A DNA stretch of 13,790 nt from contig PJRA01000444.1 of the NCBI GenBank assembly GCA_016987375.1, positions 1,479,847 to 1,493,636 on the forward strand, in the 5' to 3' direction. The notes under the pieces were generated by a model that ran no database searches, was not told the DNA's origin, and saw only the letters and a list, made by a program, of their open reading frames with translations. Shown here piece by piece: positions 1-6,622 of this stretch (within the stretch, counting starts at the first letter, position 1; each line of letters opens with the position of its first letter). Source of the DNA: Brachionus koreanus. Its lineage: Eukaryota > Rotifera > Eurotatoria > Ploima > Brachionidae. Both the position numbers and the translations under genes were made by a program.

Positions 1-165
1 AATGCGTATACTAGAGTGTTTTTGCATAGACTAAATTTTGATGATAAATTTTGCAAAACGATTCTTAACCTAAAGGAAAAAGTTGAAAATTTTATTTTTT
101 TTTTCCAAAATTTACAATATCAAATTTAAAAAATCTAAATTTTCTTATTTAAAAATAAATTAAAG

Positions 166-357
166 CCTCAAGAAATTCTCAAGCCACTGATAGATGAAAA
201 ATCAAAATTCTCAATTAAAATTCTGTACGGTTCAGTAACTGGTAAATCAAAGTATTTTGCTGAAGATTTTTCCAAAGAATGTGTTAGCAAAGGCTTAGTT
301 GATACAACTGTTATTAATATGAAGGATTACGATCCAGAAGACAATCTATTCAATGAA
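166..357 (+). CDS. TYW1: TYW1 upstream exon (start of flavodoxin domain)
   Basis: This 64-codon exon encodes the FMN-binding start of the flavodoxin-like domain of tRNA wybutosine-synthesizing protein 1. The phosphate-binding loop reads ILYGSVTGKSKYFAEDF, matching the YGSQTGTAKGFA region of vertebrate TYW1, and MKDYDPEDNLFNE matches the following conserved strand. The exon ends at GAA357 in phase 0, followed by a GTAAAT donor. The next exon opens at 1799 in phase 0, and the joined reading ...NLFNE-IKPDNILVIFV is continuous with the family. There is no Met in this frame after the stop at 136, so the protein starts further upstream. The acceptor is probably the AG at 164-165. Frame 1 is open from base 1 and could be the previous exon, ending at 81 before a weak GT at 82 (an 84-bp intron); this is only a guess because those residues have no recognisable similarity. 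Confidence 0.85.
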
Positions 358-747
358 GTAAATAATTTTTTTTTAAAAGCTTTTCAAAAAAGATTGATGC
401 CGATTTGGAGGCATTAAGTACATGAACTGAATCTTAAACCGAATAGAGACACATCTACAAATTGGCAAGACATCAACTGATAATATGCATCAGTCTTTTT
501 TAAAATTTTATTGTCTCGATAATCACATTATCTCTCTCAATCGGATATCAATAGAATCTAAATCATCTCCATTGTTATCATATTTTGTTTGTCCTACATT
601 AATGTTTCTTTTATTTCTGTTTGGTAGAAAACATTTAATCACAGTGAATAGACATGAGCTTATCAAAATTTTGAGTATTAATATTAAATAAATAAAATAT
701 TTTCAACATCTGGTAAAATATTCTAAAATAGTGATCACTTTTGTTTT

Positions 748-905
748 GGCATAGAATTAATCATAGGTAAAATATAGATAAAAAAGATGAAATCAACTAG
801 ATACCTTTATTAACTAATAGAAAAAATGTCAAAAAACTAAATAATATATTTTTTTATCTAGTAGATAAAGAAACTATTTGATAGACAATAAAATGAAAAA
901 AACTT
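748..905. repeat. Solo or decayed MULE terminal repeat in TYW1 intron
   Basis: This block starts GGCATAGAATTAATCATAGG and continues through GATAAAAAAGATGAAATCAA to GATAGACAATAAAATGAAAA. It is collinear with the left terminal repeat of the MULE at 11260-11445, which starts GGCATAGGATTAATTATA and shares ATTTGATAGACAA and AAAATGAAAAAAACT. The MULE copy has about 40 extra bases from a duplicated AGATAAAAAGATGAAAT unit. No convincing opposite terminal repeat or target-site duplication was found in the intron, so this is a solo or truncated copy. Confidence 0.75.
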
Positions 906-1030
906 AATTTATTATTCTTTTATTGAGCGACTCATGAACTTGTTCAGCATAAATTTGATTATTGTTTTAAACAGCCCTTTTTTTTATTGAGTGGTTTGAA
1001 AATCGTTTTTCGAACACTTTTTTTTATCTA

Positions 1031-1039
1031 CCAAGACCA
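1031..1039. repeat. Left target-site duplication of the MITE
   Basis: CCAAGACCA directly precedes the GGCAAAG terminus and is repeated exactly at 1258-1266 after the right terminus. Confidence 0.85.
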
Positions 1040-1257
1040 GGCAAAGTAAAATTTTTGATCAAATTTCAATTTTCAAAAATGATCAAAATATTTAGATTTC
1101 ATCGCAGATTTTTGAATTTTTGTAATATTTCAAAGCTTTATTTTTAGACTTTTGAAAAAGGATTGTAATTTATAGAAATGCATTGAAATTTAATTGCGCA
1201 TTTAAAATGTTTGATTATTTTTGAAAAATGAAATTTGATCAAAAATTTTACTTTGCC
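1040..1257. mobile_element. 218-bp MITE with 48-bp terminal inverted repeats and 9-bp TSD
   Basis: The ends are inverted repeats of 48 bp (1040-1087 and 1210-1257), differing at two positions by eye and starting GGCAAAGTAAAATTTTTGAT. The interior is AT-rich and non-coding. The element is bracketed by identical 9-bp direct repeats, CCAAGACCA at 1031-1039 and at 1258-1266. Long terminal repeats with a 9-bp duplication point to a Mutator-superfamily MITE; hAT elements usually make 8 bp. No transposase is encoded, so it would have moved using an enzyme supplied elsewhere. Two arm mismatches and a perfect duplication suggest a fairly recent insertion. Confidence 0.88.
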
Positions 1258-1266
1258 CCAAGACCA
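1258..1266. repeat. Right target-site duplication of the MITE
   Basis: CCAAGACCA directly follows the right terminus (CTTTGCC) and exactly matches 1031-1039. Confidence 0.85.
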
Positions 1267-1798
1267 CGTATGGGTTAAGTTGTTTCTACACCAGCAATAA
1301 TTCTTAATTCAACGTGGTTTATTTCTTCTTCCTCTTCCTATTCATAAATGATTTCTGTTTTACTGTTTATTTGTATATTTGTTTGCTTATTTACCGATTT
1401 ATCTAGATAGTTAGACAGTAATATATTGTGAATGTAGACATGTATTCATTAGTTTGACATTAGTGTTAAATATGACATGTTAATTTTATATTGATTTAGT
1501 AAAGCACCAAATTTACTTAATGTTTATAATTTTTCTTTGGTATCAAAAAAATTATTCACATGAAAATTACTATTTATTATAAAATTTTAAAAACAATATA
1601 AACATACCATCAAAATTCAACTGAGTTCGATTTCTTTATAGCATTGTTTTTGAATTAACTTGATAATTTTTTATATTGCTTGCATTCAGGAATATGTAAA
1701 ATATTTTTAACCAGTTTTTTTTCAATCTTAAATTCTGTTTGAATTTAAATCAATGCTCTTTCTTTTTTTATTTAACTAATCAACAAAATCTATCTTAG

Positions 1799-3547
1799 AT
1801 AAAACCAGACAATATTTTGGTGATTTTTGTTTCAACATATACTGATGGAACCGCTCCTGAAAATGCCTCTTGGTTTTACAAATTTGTGACTGAGATGTCA
1901 CACGATTTTCGATATGAGAAGGCCTCACTTAAGGGTCTGAATTATTCAGTGTGTGGTTTGGGAAACTCGTTGTACGAAGACAACTTCAACAAAGTGGCCA
2001 TCGAACTAGACAAAGCTTTTTCTGTTTTGCAGGCGACTCGAGTCGCGCCGCTTTATTGTTGTGATGAAAACACTGTGAAAAGCAAGCACTCGAGTCTTGA
2101 GGGAGACTATGATTTTTGGAAGAATAACTTTTTTGAAAAGATTGAACATTTGAAAACAAAAGACAATTCATGTTGCAATTCAGGTGAGTCGTGTTGTCAA
2201 AAAGAGAAGACAGAGACCAAATATGAAGACACCACTGATGATGAAGAAGAAAACAAAAGTCAAAGTGAAGATTACGTTAGTGACATGGACGAAGACTTGA
2301 ACAACAATGACGAGTCAACTAAAGTGAAAAAAAGCAATGGTGTTTTGGACATGGAGGACTTGGGCACAGTGATCAAAAAAGTCAAAGAGCATAAAAAAAG
2401 TGATCAGCCTAAAGAAATGATTACGCCTTTGTTGCGCAAATCTTTGGAAAAACAAGGATACAAGCTGATCGGCACTCATTCAGGGGTCAAATTATGCCGA
2501 TGGACCAAAAGCATGCTTAGGGGCAGAGGCGGATGCTACAAGCACACATTTTATGGTATCGAGAGTCATCGATGCATGGAAACAACTCCTTCTTTAGCTT
2601 GTGCCAACAAATGTGTGTTTTGTTGGCGTCATCACACAAATCCAGTGGGAACTGAATGGAAGTGGAAAATGGACGATCCGGAGCTTATATTTGAAACAGC
2701 GCTGAAAAATCAGTATTCAATGATTAATGAATTTAAAGGTGTACCAGGAGTTAAAAAAGACAGAATCGAAGAAGCGTTGAATGTAAAACATTGTGCTTTG
2801 TCTTTGGTTGGCGAGCCCATAATGTATCCGGAAATAAACAAATTTATTGATTTGTTGCATTCAAAAAAGATATCTTCATTTTTGGTTACAAATGCCCAAT
2901 TTCCAGAAGCCATACGCAATTTGAAGCCAGTGACTCAATTGTATGTGAGTGTGGATGCGCCAACAAAAGAGAGCTTAAAGAGAATAGACCGGCCATTGTT
3001 TAAGGACTATTGGCAACGCTATTTGGACAGCTTGAGAGCGTTGAATGAAAAACGTCAGCGAACAGTTTATAGACTGACGTTGGTCAAAGGATGGAATACT
3101 GAAGAGATAGAACAGTACGCTAGTCTGATTAGTTTGGGAAAGCCTGATTTTATTGAGATTAAGGGAGTGACTTATTGTGGTGAATCGAATGCCAGTAGTT
3201 TGACTATGCAAAATGTGCCATGGTATGATGAAATACTTGGTTTTGTGAATATGATGCAGGAAAAATTGTCTCATGAGTATGAAATAACATGTGAGCATCA
3301 GCATTCAAATTGTTTGTTGTTGTCACATAAAAAATTCAAGATAAACAACGAATGGTACACATTTATTGACTATGATAAGTTTCATGAGCTTGTTAAAGAG
3401 TACAATGAAAATGGAACCCAATTTACTTCTTTAGACTACATTGCCAAAACTCCTTCATGGGCTTTGTTTGGCTCGAAAGAAGCAGGATTTGATCCTAAAG
3501 AAGAGAGACACATGAGAAAAAAAAAGAAGGATATTTCTGGATGTTAA
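1799..3547 (+). CDS. TYW1: TYW1, main exon (flavodoxin remainder, radical SAM, wyosine domain)
   Basis: TYW1 builds the tricyclic 4-demethylwyosine base at G37 of tRNA-Phe in the cytosol, using SAM, an iron-sulfur cluster and pyruvate. The exon starts after the acceptor TATCTTAG (AG 1797-1798). It first completes the flavodoxin domain (STYTDG loop, then GLGNSLY), then carries a Cys-rich and acidic linker (about 2170-2330). The core follows, with KLCRWTKSMLRGRGGCYKHT and the radical-SAM CxxxCxxC motif (Cys codons at 2600, 2612 and 2621, reading CANKCVFCW). SLVGEPIMYPEI, SVDAPTKESLKRIDRPLFKD and EIKGVTYCGES are the expected wyosine-family blocks. The C-terminus PSWALFGSKEAGFDPKEERH...DISGC is the usual family end, so the gene is complete at its 3' side. 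No frameshift or internal stop is seen. An AATAAA at 3575-3580, 28 bases after the stop, is the likely poly(A) signal. TTG1817 is not a start; the frame continues from the splice site. Confidence 0.97.
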   Translation: MKPDNILVIFVSTYTDGTAPENASWFYKFVTEMSHDFRYEKASLKGLNYSVCGLGNSLYEDNFNKVAIELDKAFSVLQATRVAPLYCCDENTVKSKHSSLEGDYDFWKNNFFEKIEHLKTKDNSCCNSGESCCQKEKTETKYEDTTDDEEENKSQSEDYVSDMDEDLNNNDESTKVKKSNGVLDMEDLGTVIKKVKEHKKSDQPKEMITPLLRKSLEKQGYKLIGTHSGVKLCRWTKSMLRGRGGCYKHTFYGIESHRCMETTPSLACANKCVFCWRHHTNPVGTEWKWKMDDPELIFETALKNQYSMINEFKGVPGVKKDRIEEALNVKHCALSLVGEPIMYPEINKFIDLLHSKKISSFLVTNAQFPEAIRNLKPVTQLYVSVDAPTKESLKRIDRPLFKDYWQRYLDSLRALNEKRQRTVYRLTLVKGWNTEEIEQYASLISLGKPDFIEIKGVTYCGESNASSLTMQNVPWYDEILGFVNMMQEKLSHEYEITCEHQHSNCLLLSHKKFKINNEWYTFIDYDKFHELVKEYNENGTQFTSLDYIAKTPSWALFGSKEAGFDPKEERHMRKKKKDISGC

Positions 3548-3574
3548 TTTTATTATTTTTTTTTTTTTTGCTTT

Positions 3575-3580
3575 AATAAA
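3575..3580 (+). promoter_or_regulatory. TYW1 poly(A) signal
   Basis: Canonical AATAAA, 28 bases after the TYW1 stop codon and downstream of a T-rich run. It lies just before the convergent minus-strand gene, whose own signal is at 3664-3669, so the two 3' ends are about 85 bases apart. Confidence 0.6.
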
Positions 3581-3663
3581 AATTAAATCAAAAAAAATTT
3601 CTTTAAATAAAATCGGCTCTTGAAAAAAATTAGTTTACTACTAGGCTGTGTTATATAAAAGTT

Positions 3664-3669
3664 TTTATT
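3664..3669 (-). promoter_or_regulatory. Poly(A) signal of minus-strand gene
   Basis: TTTATT on the plus strand reads AATAAA on the minus strand, 32 bases beyond the stop at 3701-3703. Such hexamers are common by chance in this base composition, so it is only supporting evidence. Confidence 0.4.
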
Positions 3670-3700
3670 TTAAATTAAAATTTGTTCTTCCAAAAACGAA

Positions 3701-3925
3701 TCAATTTAAGTTACAAGAAATAAAATTTTTTACTAAGCTTATGCTCTCACTCAGCATTCTCAACTTGTCACCGTTTTTGAAACGTAGAACTTGTTTCAAG
3801 TCTAACACTGCTTTTTGATTTTTTCTTTTTGCATCGACACTCTTCTCTTTCTCTCTCTCCTCTCTCGCTAACTTTTTCTCCTTTAGTTCATCCTCTGTCA
3901 ATTTTATTACAAAGCTTTTGATCAA
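3701..3925 (-). CDS. Terminal exon of an unrecognised Lys/Glu-rich protein
   Basis: I do not recognise this protein. The frame encodes 74 residues, beginning LIKSFVIKLTEDELKEKK, passing through a charged helix (about residues 10-35, rich in Lys, Glu and Arg) and VLDLKQVLRFKNGDKLRML, and ending SCNLN. No Met opens the frame; the first codon is TTG. It directly follows a long pyrimidine tract ending TTTCTCCTTTAG on the minus strand, so I read it as the last exon of a spliced gene with AG at 3927-3926. An AATAAA on the minus strand (3669-3664) lies about 32 bases after the stop and supports a real 3' end. The gene converges on TYW1. Upstream exons should lie beyond 3995, but I could not identify one. 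The first half of the exon is also one arm of an inverted repeat. A chance open frame cannot be excluded. Confidence 0.5.
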   Translation of the reverse strand: MIKSFVIKLTEDELKEKKLAREEREKEKSVDAKRKNQKAVLDLKQVLRFKNGDKLRMLSESISLVKNFISCNLN

Positions 3926-3994
3926 CTAAAGGAGAAAAAGTTAACGAGAGAGAGAGAGAGAGACAGAGAAAGAGAGAGAGAAGAGTCTCAATGC
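3831..3994. repeat. Inverted repeat overlapping exon and splice acceptor, with (GA)n expansion
   Basis: The left arm is 3831-3888 (GCATCGACACTCTTCTC ... CTCCTTTAGTT). The right arm is 3924-3994 (AACTAAAGGAG ... AAGAGTCTCAATGC). They are reverse complements, apart from scattered mismatches and about 13 extra bases of GA repeat in the right arm. The loop is about 35 bases. The left arm is coding sequence of the minus-strand exon. The right arm, read on the minus strand, is the pyrimidine tract and AG acceptor of that exon. Confidence 0.85.
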
Positions 3995-4485
3995 ATTTGT
4001 ATTCGATAAAAGATTCAACGAAATTTAAAAATTGACTTTTAAATGAAATCGGAATCGTCAAAGAAAATTGGATGTTATCTAGAAAAATGTGTATTAAACG
4101 ATATTAAAAAAAATAATGTTTCAAATAGTCAATTGTTAGATGTTGGCTTATTTTTTCTTTTTGGAAATATCGATTGATAATCTTTAGTTTTTTCTTATTC
4201 ACTTTTTTCCTTGGTCAAAATATTTTGATTATATACTCAATATTTCACATTATTTTATTATCAAATATTTGGAATTATCGGTATTTTTTATAAAACAGGA
4301 CGTAATCTTTATCGATTCTCTTATGGTAGATTGAATTTTTTTTTGGAATTATTTTACATTAAGCTTTAATTTATATTCGAATTCAGGACAGTTAAAATAT
4401 CACATCAAATTTTTTTAAAATAAGGAGTGCTAATAAAATATTAAAATTATTTAGATAAATTCAAAAAAAAATTAAATTAAAAAAA
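3995..4485. other. AT-rich intergenic stretch, no supported gene
   Basis: Very AT-rich sequence between the minus-strand exon and the two-exon gene at 4486. It should contain upstream exons of the minus-strand gene and the promoter of the plus-strand gene. I found no convincing coding block, RNA gene or repeat in it. Confidence 0.4.
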
Positions 4486-5086
4486 ATGAATGAGACTAAT
4501 ATTGAAAGAGAGAGATTAAATGAAATGAGAAACAAAGCTCTTTATATAAATGAAATCTTAGAAAAATACATAAATGAAATTCAAAAATTTTTAAATGATA
4601 TTAAAATTCTTAACGGAAATTTTAAATATCTAAGTATTCTTTCAGAACCAATAGTGACTTCAAAAGATGATTTTATAGAATTCAAAAGACTTATTTCGGA
4701 ATTTGAAGAGGTTCGTAAATTTTTTTTTTAAATTATTGAAATTAATATTTTCAATTTTTATAAAAAAGAATTCACTTGAAGAGAAAAGATTAAAATCTAA
4801 AATGGAATCGATTAGATCTAGGGCTATTGGCAATAAAAGAGATGGTCTTTTTGGCAAAATTCAAATGAAATCGCAAATAAAAAATACTGAACAAATTGAT
4901 AATCTTATGGAAGATATGAGACAAATTAAGAAAAATAATTTCGAAATAATTGAAAATTTAGAATATATTAACAGTATAATTGATGAACATGTCGCAACTT
5001 TTTTAGAGAATATAATTGATTTAAATGATGAATTTAATAATAGAAGTATGAAAATTTTAAAATTTAATGATAAAATTAAAAATTAA
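4486..5086 (+). CDS. Two-exon helical coiled-coil protein, 180 aa, unrecognised
   Basis: Exon 1 is 4486-4710 (75 codons) and exon 2 is 4769-5086 (105 codons plus TAA), both in phase 0. They are separated by a 58-bp intron (donor GTTCGT, acceptor AAAAAAG), the same size as an intron in the PAQR gene. The start ATG has a purine-rich context after AAAAAA. The product has no signal peptide, membrane segment or cysteines, and is almost entirely charged or amphipathic helix: ERERLNEMRNKALYINEILE near the N-terminus and, after a short basic linker, a long heptad-like stretch from NTEQIDNLMEDMRQI to NRSMKILKFNDKIKN. Two helical segments around a linker recall the layout of SNAP-25-type Qb/Qc SNAREs, with weak resemblance around EQIDNLMEDMRQI. 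A central Gln layer is not clear, so I do not name it. The weak donor is the main uncertainty, but both exons have persistently open, lysine/glutamate-rich frames. Confidence 0.65.
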
Positions 5087-6040
5087 GCCAATTTCTAGGT
5101 GAAAAATTTGAGAAAAATCTCTAACTGGCGGTGACTCAGCTTCGTCAAAATTACAATTAATTTTTTTTCAGTAAATCATCTAACTTTCTAACTATTTAAA
5201 TTCCAAAAATTTACATTTTTTTAAACTAAAAGTAATTAAATAAAAATTTTTAATAAATTTTCTTTTAATTCTCATTCACCGTCCACCACTGAGCATGTGG
5301 ACGCGCCTGAAGAAGAGCCCATAGTGATCTTTAAAAAAATCCGCTTTTTTATTATTTTCCCGCCTTTTATACATGAAAAATAATCTTTAAATAAAAAAAT
5401 TTCTAAACTTTTGCAACATACTGTATAATTACAAATTTTTAGTTTTAATTTTTTCCATTTAGTGATCTTAAGAGTTTGTAATTTTTAGCAAATTTAAATT
5501 TACATTATCATGTGATCAAACGAAAAATTTTGTGATCAAGAGACGAATAATGTGAACCAGAAAAAATTTTTTTTAATTCTCAAAATTTCTTATTATTTTT
5601 TTTTAATCACATAATTTCATATTAATTGGTTACATAATTATCTAGACTCAAAGTGGCAATCATCTAATATAAATTAGCATCATTAGTTAAATCTAATCAA
5701 ATTTTGTATAATAAAATTTTAAAGAAAAACATTGAAAATTTTGCTTTTCTTACTTCTAACGACCCTCAAATTTAATGCGAACCTGTCACCTAGAAAAGCA
5801 ATCAAATTTATTCGCTCCTCAAAGAGCTTCTTTTACAGTGATGTCACATGTTTTTTTTTGTTTCACTAAAAATATAAATTTGTTGAACTTTTTTTTAATT
5901 GAAGATAATGAATACATTTAAGGTGATAAAAATGAGTAAAAATTAAGAACGCAATGTATTGTCATAAATTATAAAAGAAAAATAAAAAACAAATGAATAA
6001 AATAACTGATTAGTACTTGTTGATTTAAAATTGGTGAAGG
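5087..6040. other. Intergenic, mostly empty; GC-richer island and TGTGATC motifs
   Basis: No supported gene. Two things stand out from the AT-rich background. The first is a GC-richer island at about 5275-5345, with a perfect 6-bp stem (GTCCAC/GTGGAC) and a short open frame on the plus strand. The second is a cluster of TGTGATC-type words (5511, 5531, 5551, and inverted ATCACATAA at 5606) that also recur at 8580-8625 and 9568-9650. No ribozyme, snoRNA or spliced-leader signature was recognised. Confidence 0.4.
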
Positions 6041-6113
6041 GGGGATGTAGCTCAAATGGTAGAGCGCTCGCTTAGCATGCGAGAGGTACCGGGATCGATA
6101 CCCGGCATCTCCA
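6041..6113 (+). tRNA. tRNA-Ala (AGC)
   Basis: A complete 73-nt cloverleaf, read by eye. The acceptor stem GGGGATG/CATCTCC has one G-U pair. The D arm is GCTC...GAGC and the anticodon stem is CTCGC/GCGAG with loop TTAGCAT, giving anticodon AGC at 6074-6076 for Ala GCU/GCC codons. The T stem CCGGG/CCCGG encloses the loop ATCGATA, and the discriminator is A6113. The A-box-like TAGCTCAAATGG and B-box-like GGGATCGATACCC internal promoters are present. No CCA is encoded. No T-run follows; tRNA-His begins two bases later. Confidence 0.96.
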
Positions 6114-6114
6114 G

Positions 6115-6186
6115 GCCGTGATAGTATAGTGGTTAGTACTTCTCGTTGTGGCCGAGACAACCCAGTTTCGAATACTGGTCACGGCA
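6115..6186 (+). tRNA. tRNA-His (GTG)
   Basis: A complete 72-nt cloverleaf close to animal tRNA-His. The acceptor stem is GCCGTGA/TCACGGC and the D arm is GTATAGTGGTTAGTAC. The anticodon stem TCTCG/CGAGA carries the loop TTGTGGC, giving anticodon GTG at 6148-6150. The T stem CCAGT/ACTGG has loop TTCGAAT, and the discriminator is A6186. The base before the first paired base, 6114, is G, the position of the G-1 identity element that eukaryotes normally add with Thg1. The three bases after the discriminator (6187-6189) happen to read CCA. Only one base separates this gene from tRNA-Ala. Confidence 0.96.
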
Positions 6187-6190
6187 CCAC

Positions 6191-6196
6191 TTTTTT
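6191..6196 (+). terminator. Pol III terminator (T6) shared by the tRNA pair
   Basis: A TTTTTT run starts four bases after the tRNA-His discriminator. There is no T-run between the two tRNAs, so this is the first terminator for a transcript starting at either gene. Confidence 0.75.
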
Positions 6197-6622
6197 CTTC
6201 CTCTTCTGCTTACTAATTCAACAAAAATATCCTAACAATTCAATCAATCTAAATTATGAATATTGTATTATAAATATTTTAATTTTGCACTCAATTATGA
6301 ATTACATCTATTTAAAATTTAGAATTTTTCATTTTTCGGTTTCTAAGCGTTTTGCGAACATGACCAAAGATTTTTTGTTTTTTTTTTTTTTAATAAAATA
6401 AAAAATAAACTAGTTTTTTTTTTTAATTTCTTTATTCAAAACTAAAAATTAGAAACTAAATATGTCTGTATTATGTAATTTTTTAAAAAGATTAACAATC
6501 AAAATTGAGACAAACACCAACAATTGCTGCCTAAATGACAAAAATTTATCCAAAATATCTTCAAAGTAATTTAGCCACATCATCATAAGGCAGTCTAAAT
6601 GAGCATTTTCTAATTAAGATGG
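6197..6622. other. AT-rich intergenic stretch before the PAQR gene
   Basis: No supported gene. The region should contain the PAQR promoter and, possibly, a short first coding exon. The bases CTAATTAAG ending at 6618 would serve as an acceptor placing Trp-Met-Asn at the start of the next exon, in line with Phe-Met-Asn in vertebrate MMD. I could not pin down a matching phase-2 donor. Confidence 0.35.

Larger units (their letters stand above)
358..1798 (+). other. TYW1 large intron with transposon insertions
   Basis: This is a 1441-bp intron between a GTAAAT donor (358) and a TATCTTAG acceptor (1798), both in phase 0. The other predicted introns in the window are about 52-84 bp, so it is roughly twenty times larger. 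At least two mobile-element pieces lie inside it: a MULE terminal repeat (748-905) and a 218-bp MITE (1040-1257). The 485-691 open frame is in AT-rich intron sequence and resembles no known protein. The stretches 358-747 and 1270-1798 otherwise hold only AT-rich sequence. Confidence 0.85.

Noticed and set aside
485..691. 68-codon plus-strand open frame
   Set aside because: It lies within the TYW1 intron in AT-rich sequence, has no recognisable domain, and is bracketed by a well-supported donor and acceptor.
1841..1852. Possible snoRNA C boxes (TGATGA-like words) in several places, e.g. 1841 and 11197
   Set aside because: They lie in coding sequence or lack a D box at a suitable distance and terminal stems.
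1986..3304. Minus-strand open frames at 1986-2171, 2710-2919 and 2975-3304
   Set aside because: They are antisense shadows of the strongly conserved TYW1 exon.
4660..4857. Minus-strand open frame
   Set aside because: It overlaps both exons and the intron of the better supported plus-strand coiled-coil gene; its Phe/Leu/Ile-rich translation is the complement of lysine- and glutamate-rich coding sequence.
5278..5345. Small self-cleaving ribozyme or spliced-leader RNA in the GC-richer island
   Set aside because: No hammerhead core (CUGAUGA with GAAA), no other known ribozyme core and no Sm site or leader-type donor were seen.
5969..6401. Open frames over the tRNA pair (minus 5969-6160, plus 6129-6401)
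   Set aside because: They run through complete tRNA genes and poly-T DNA and have no protein similarity.
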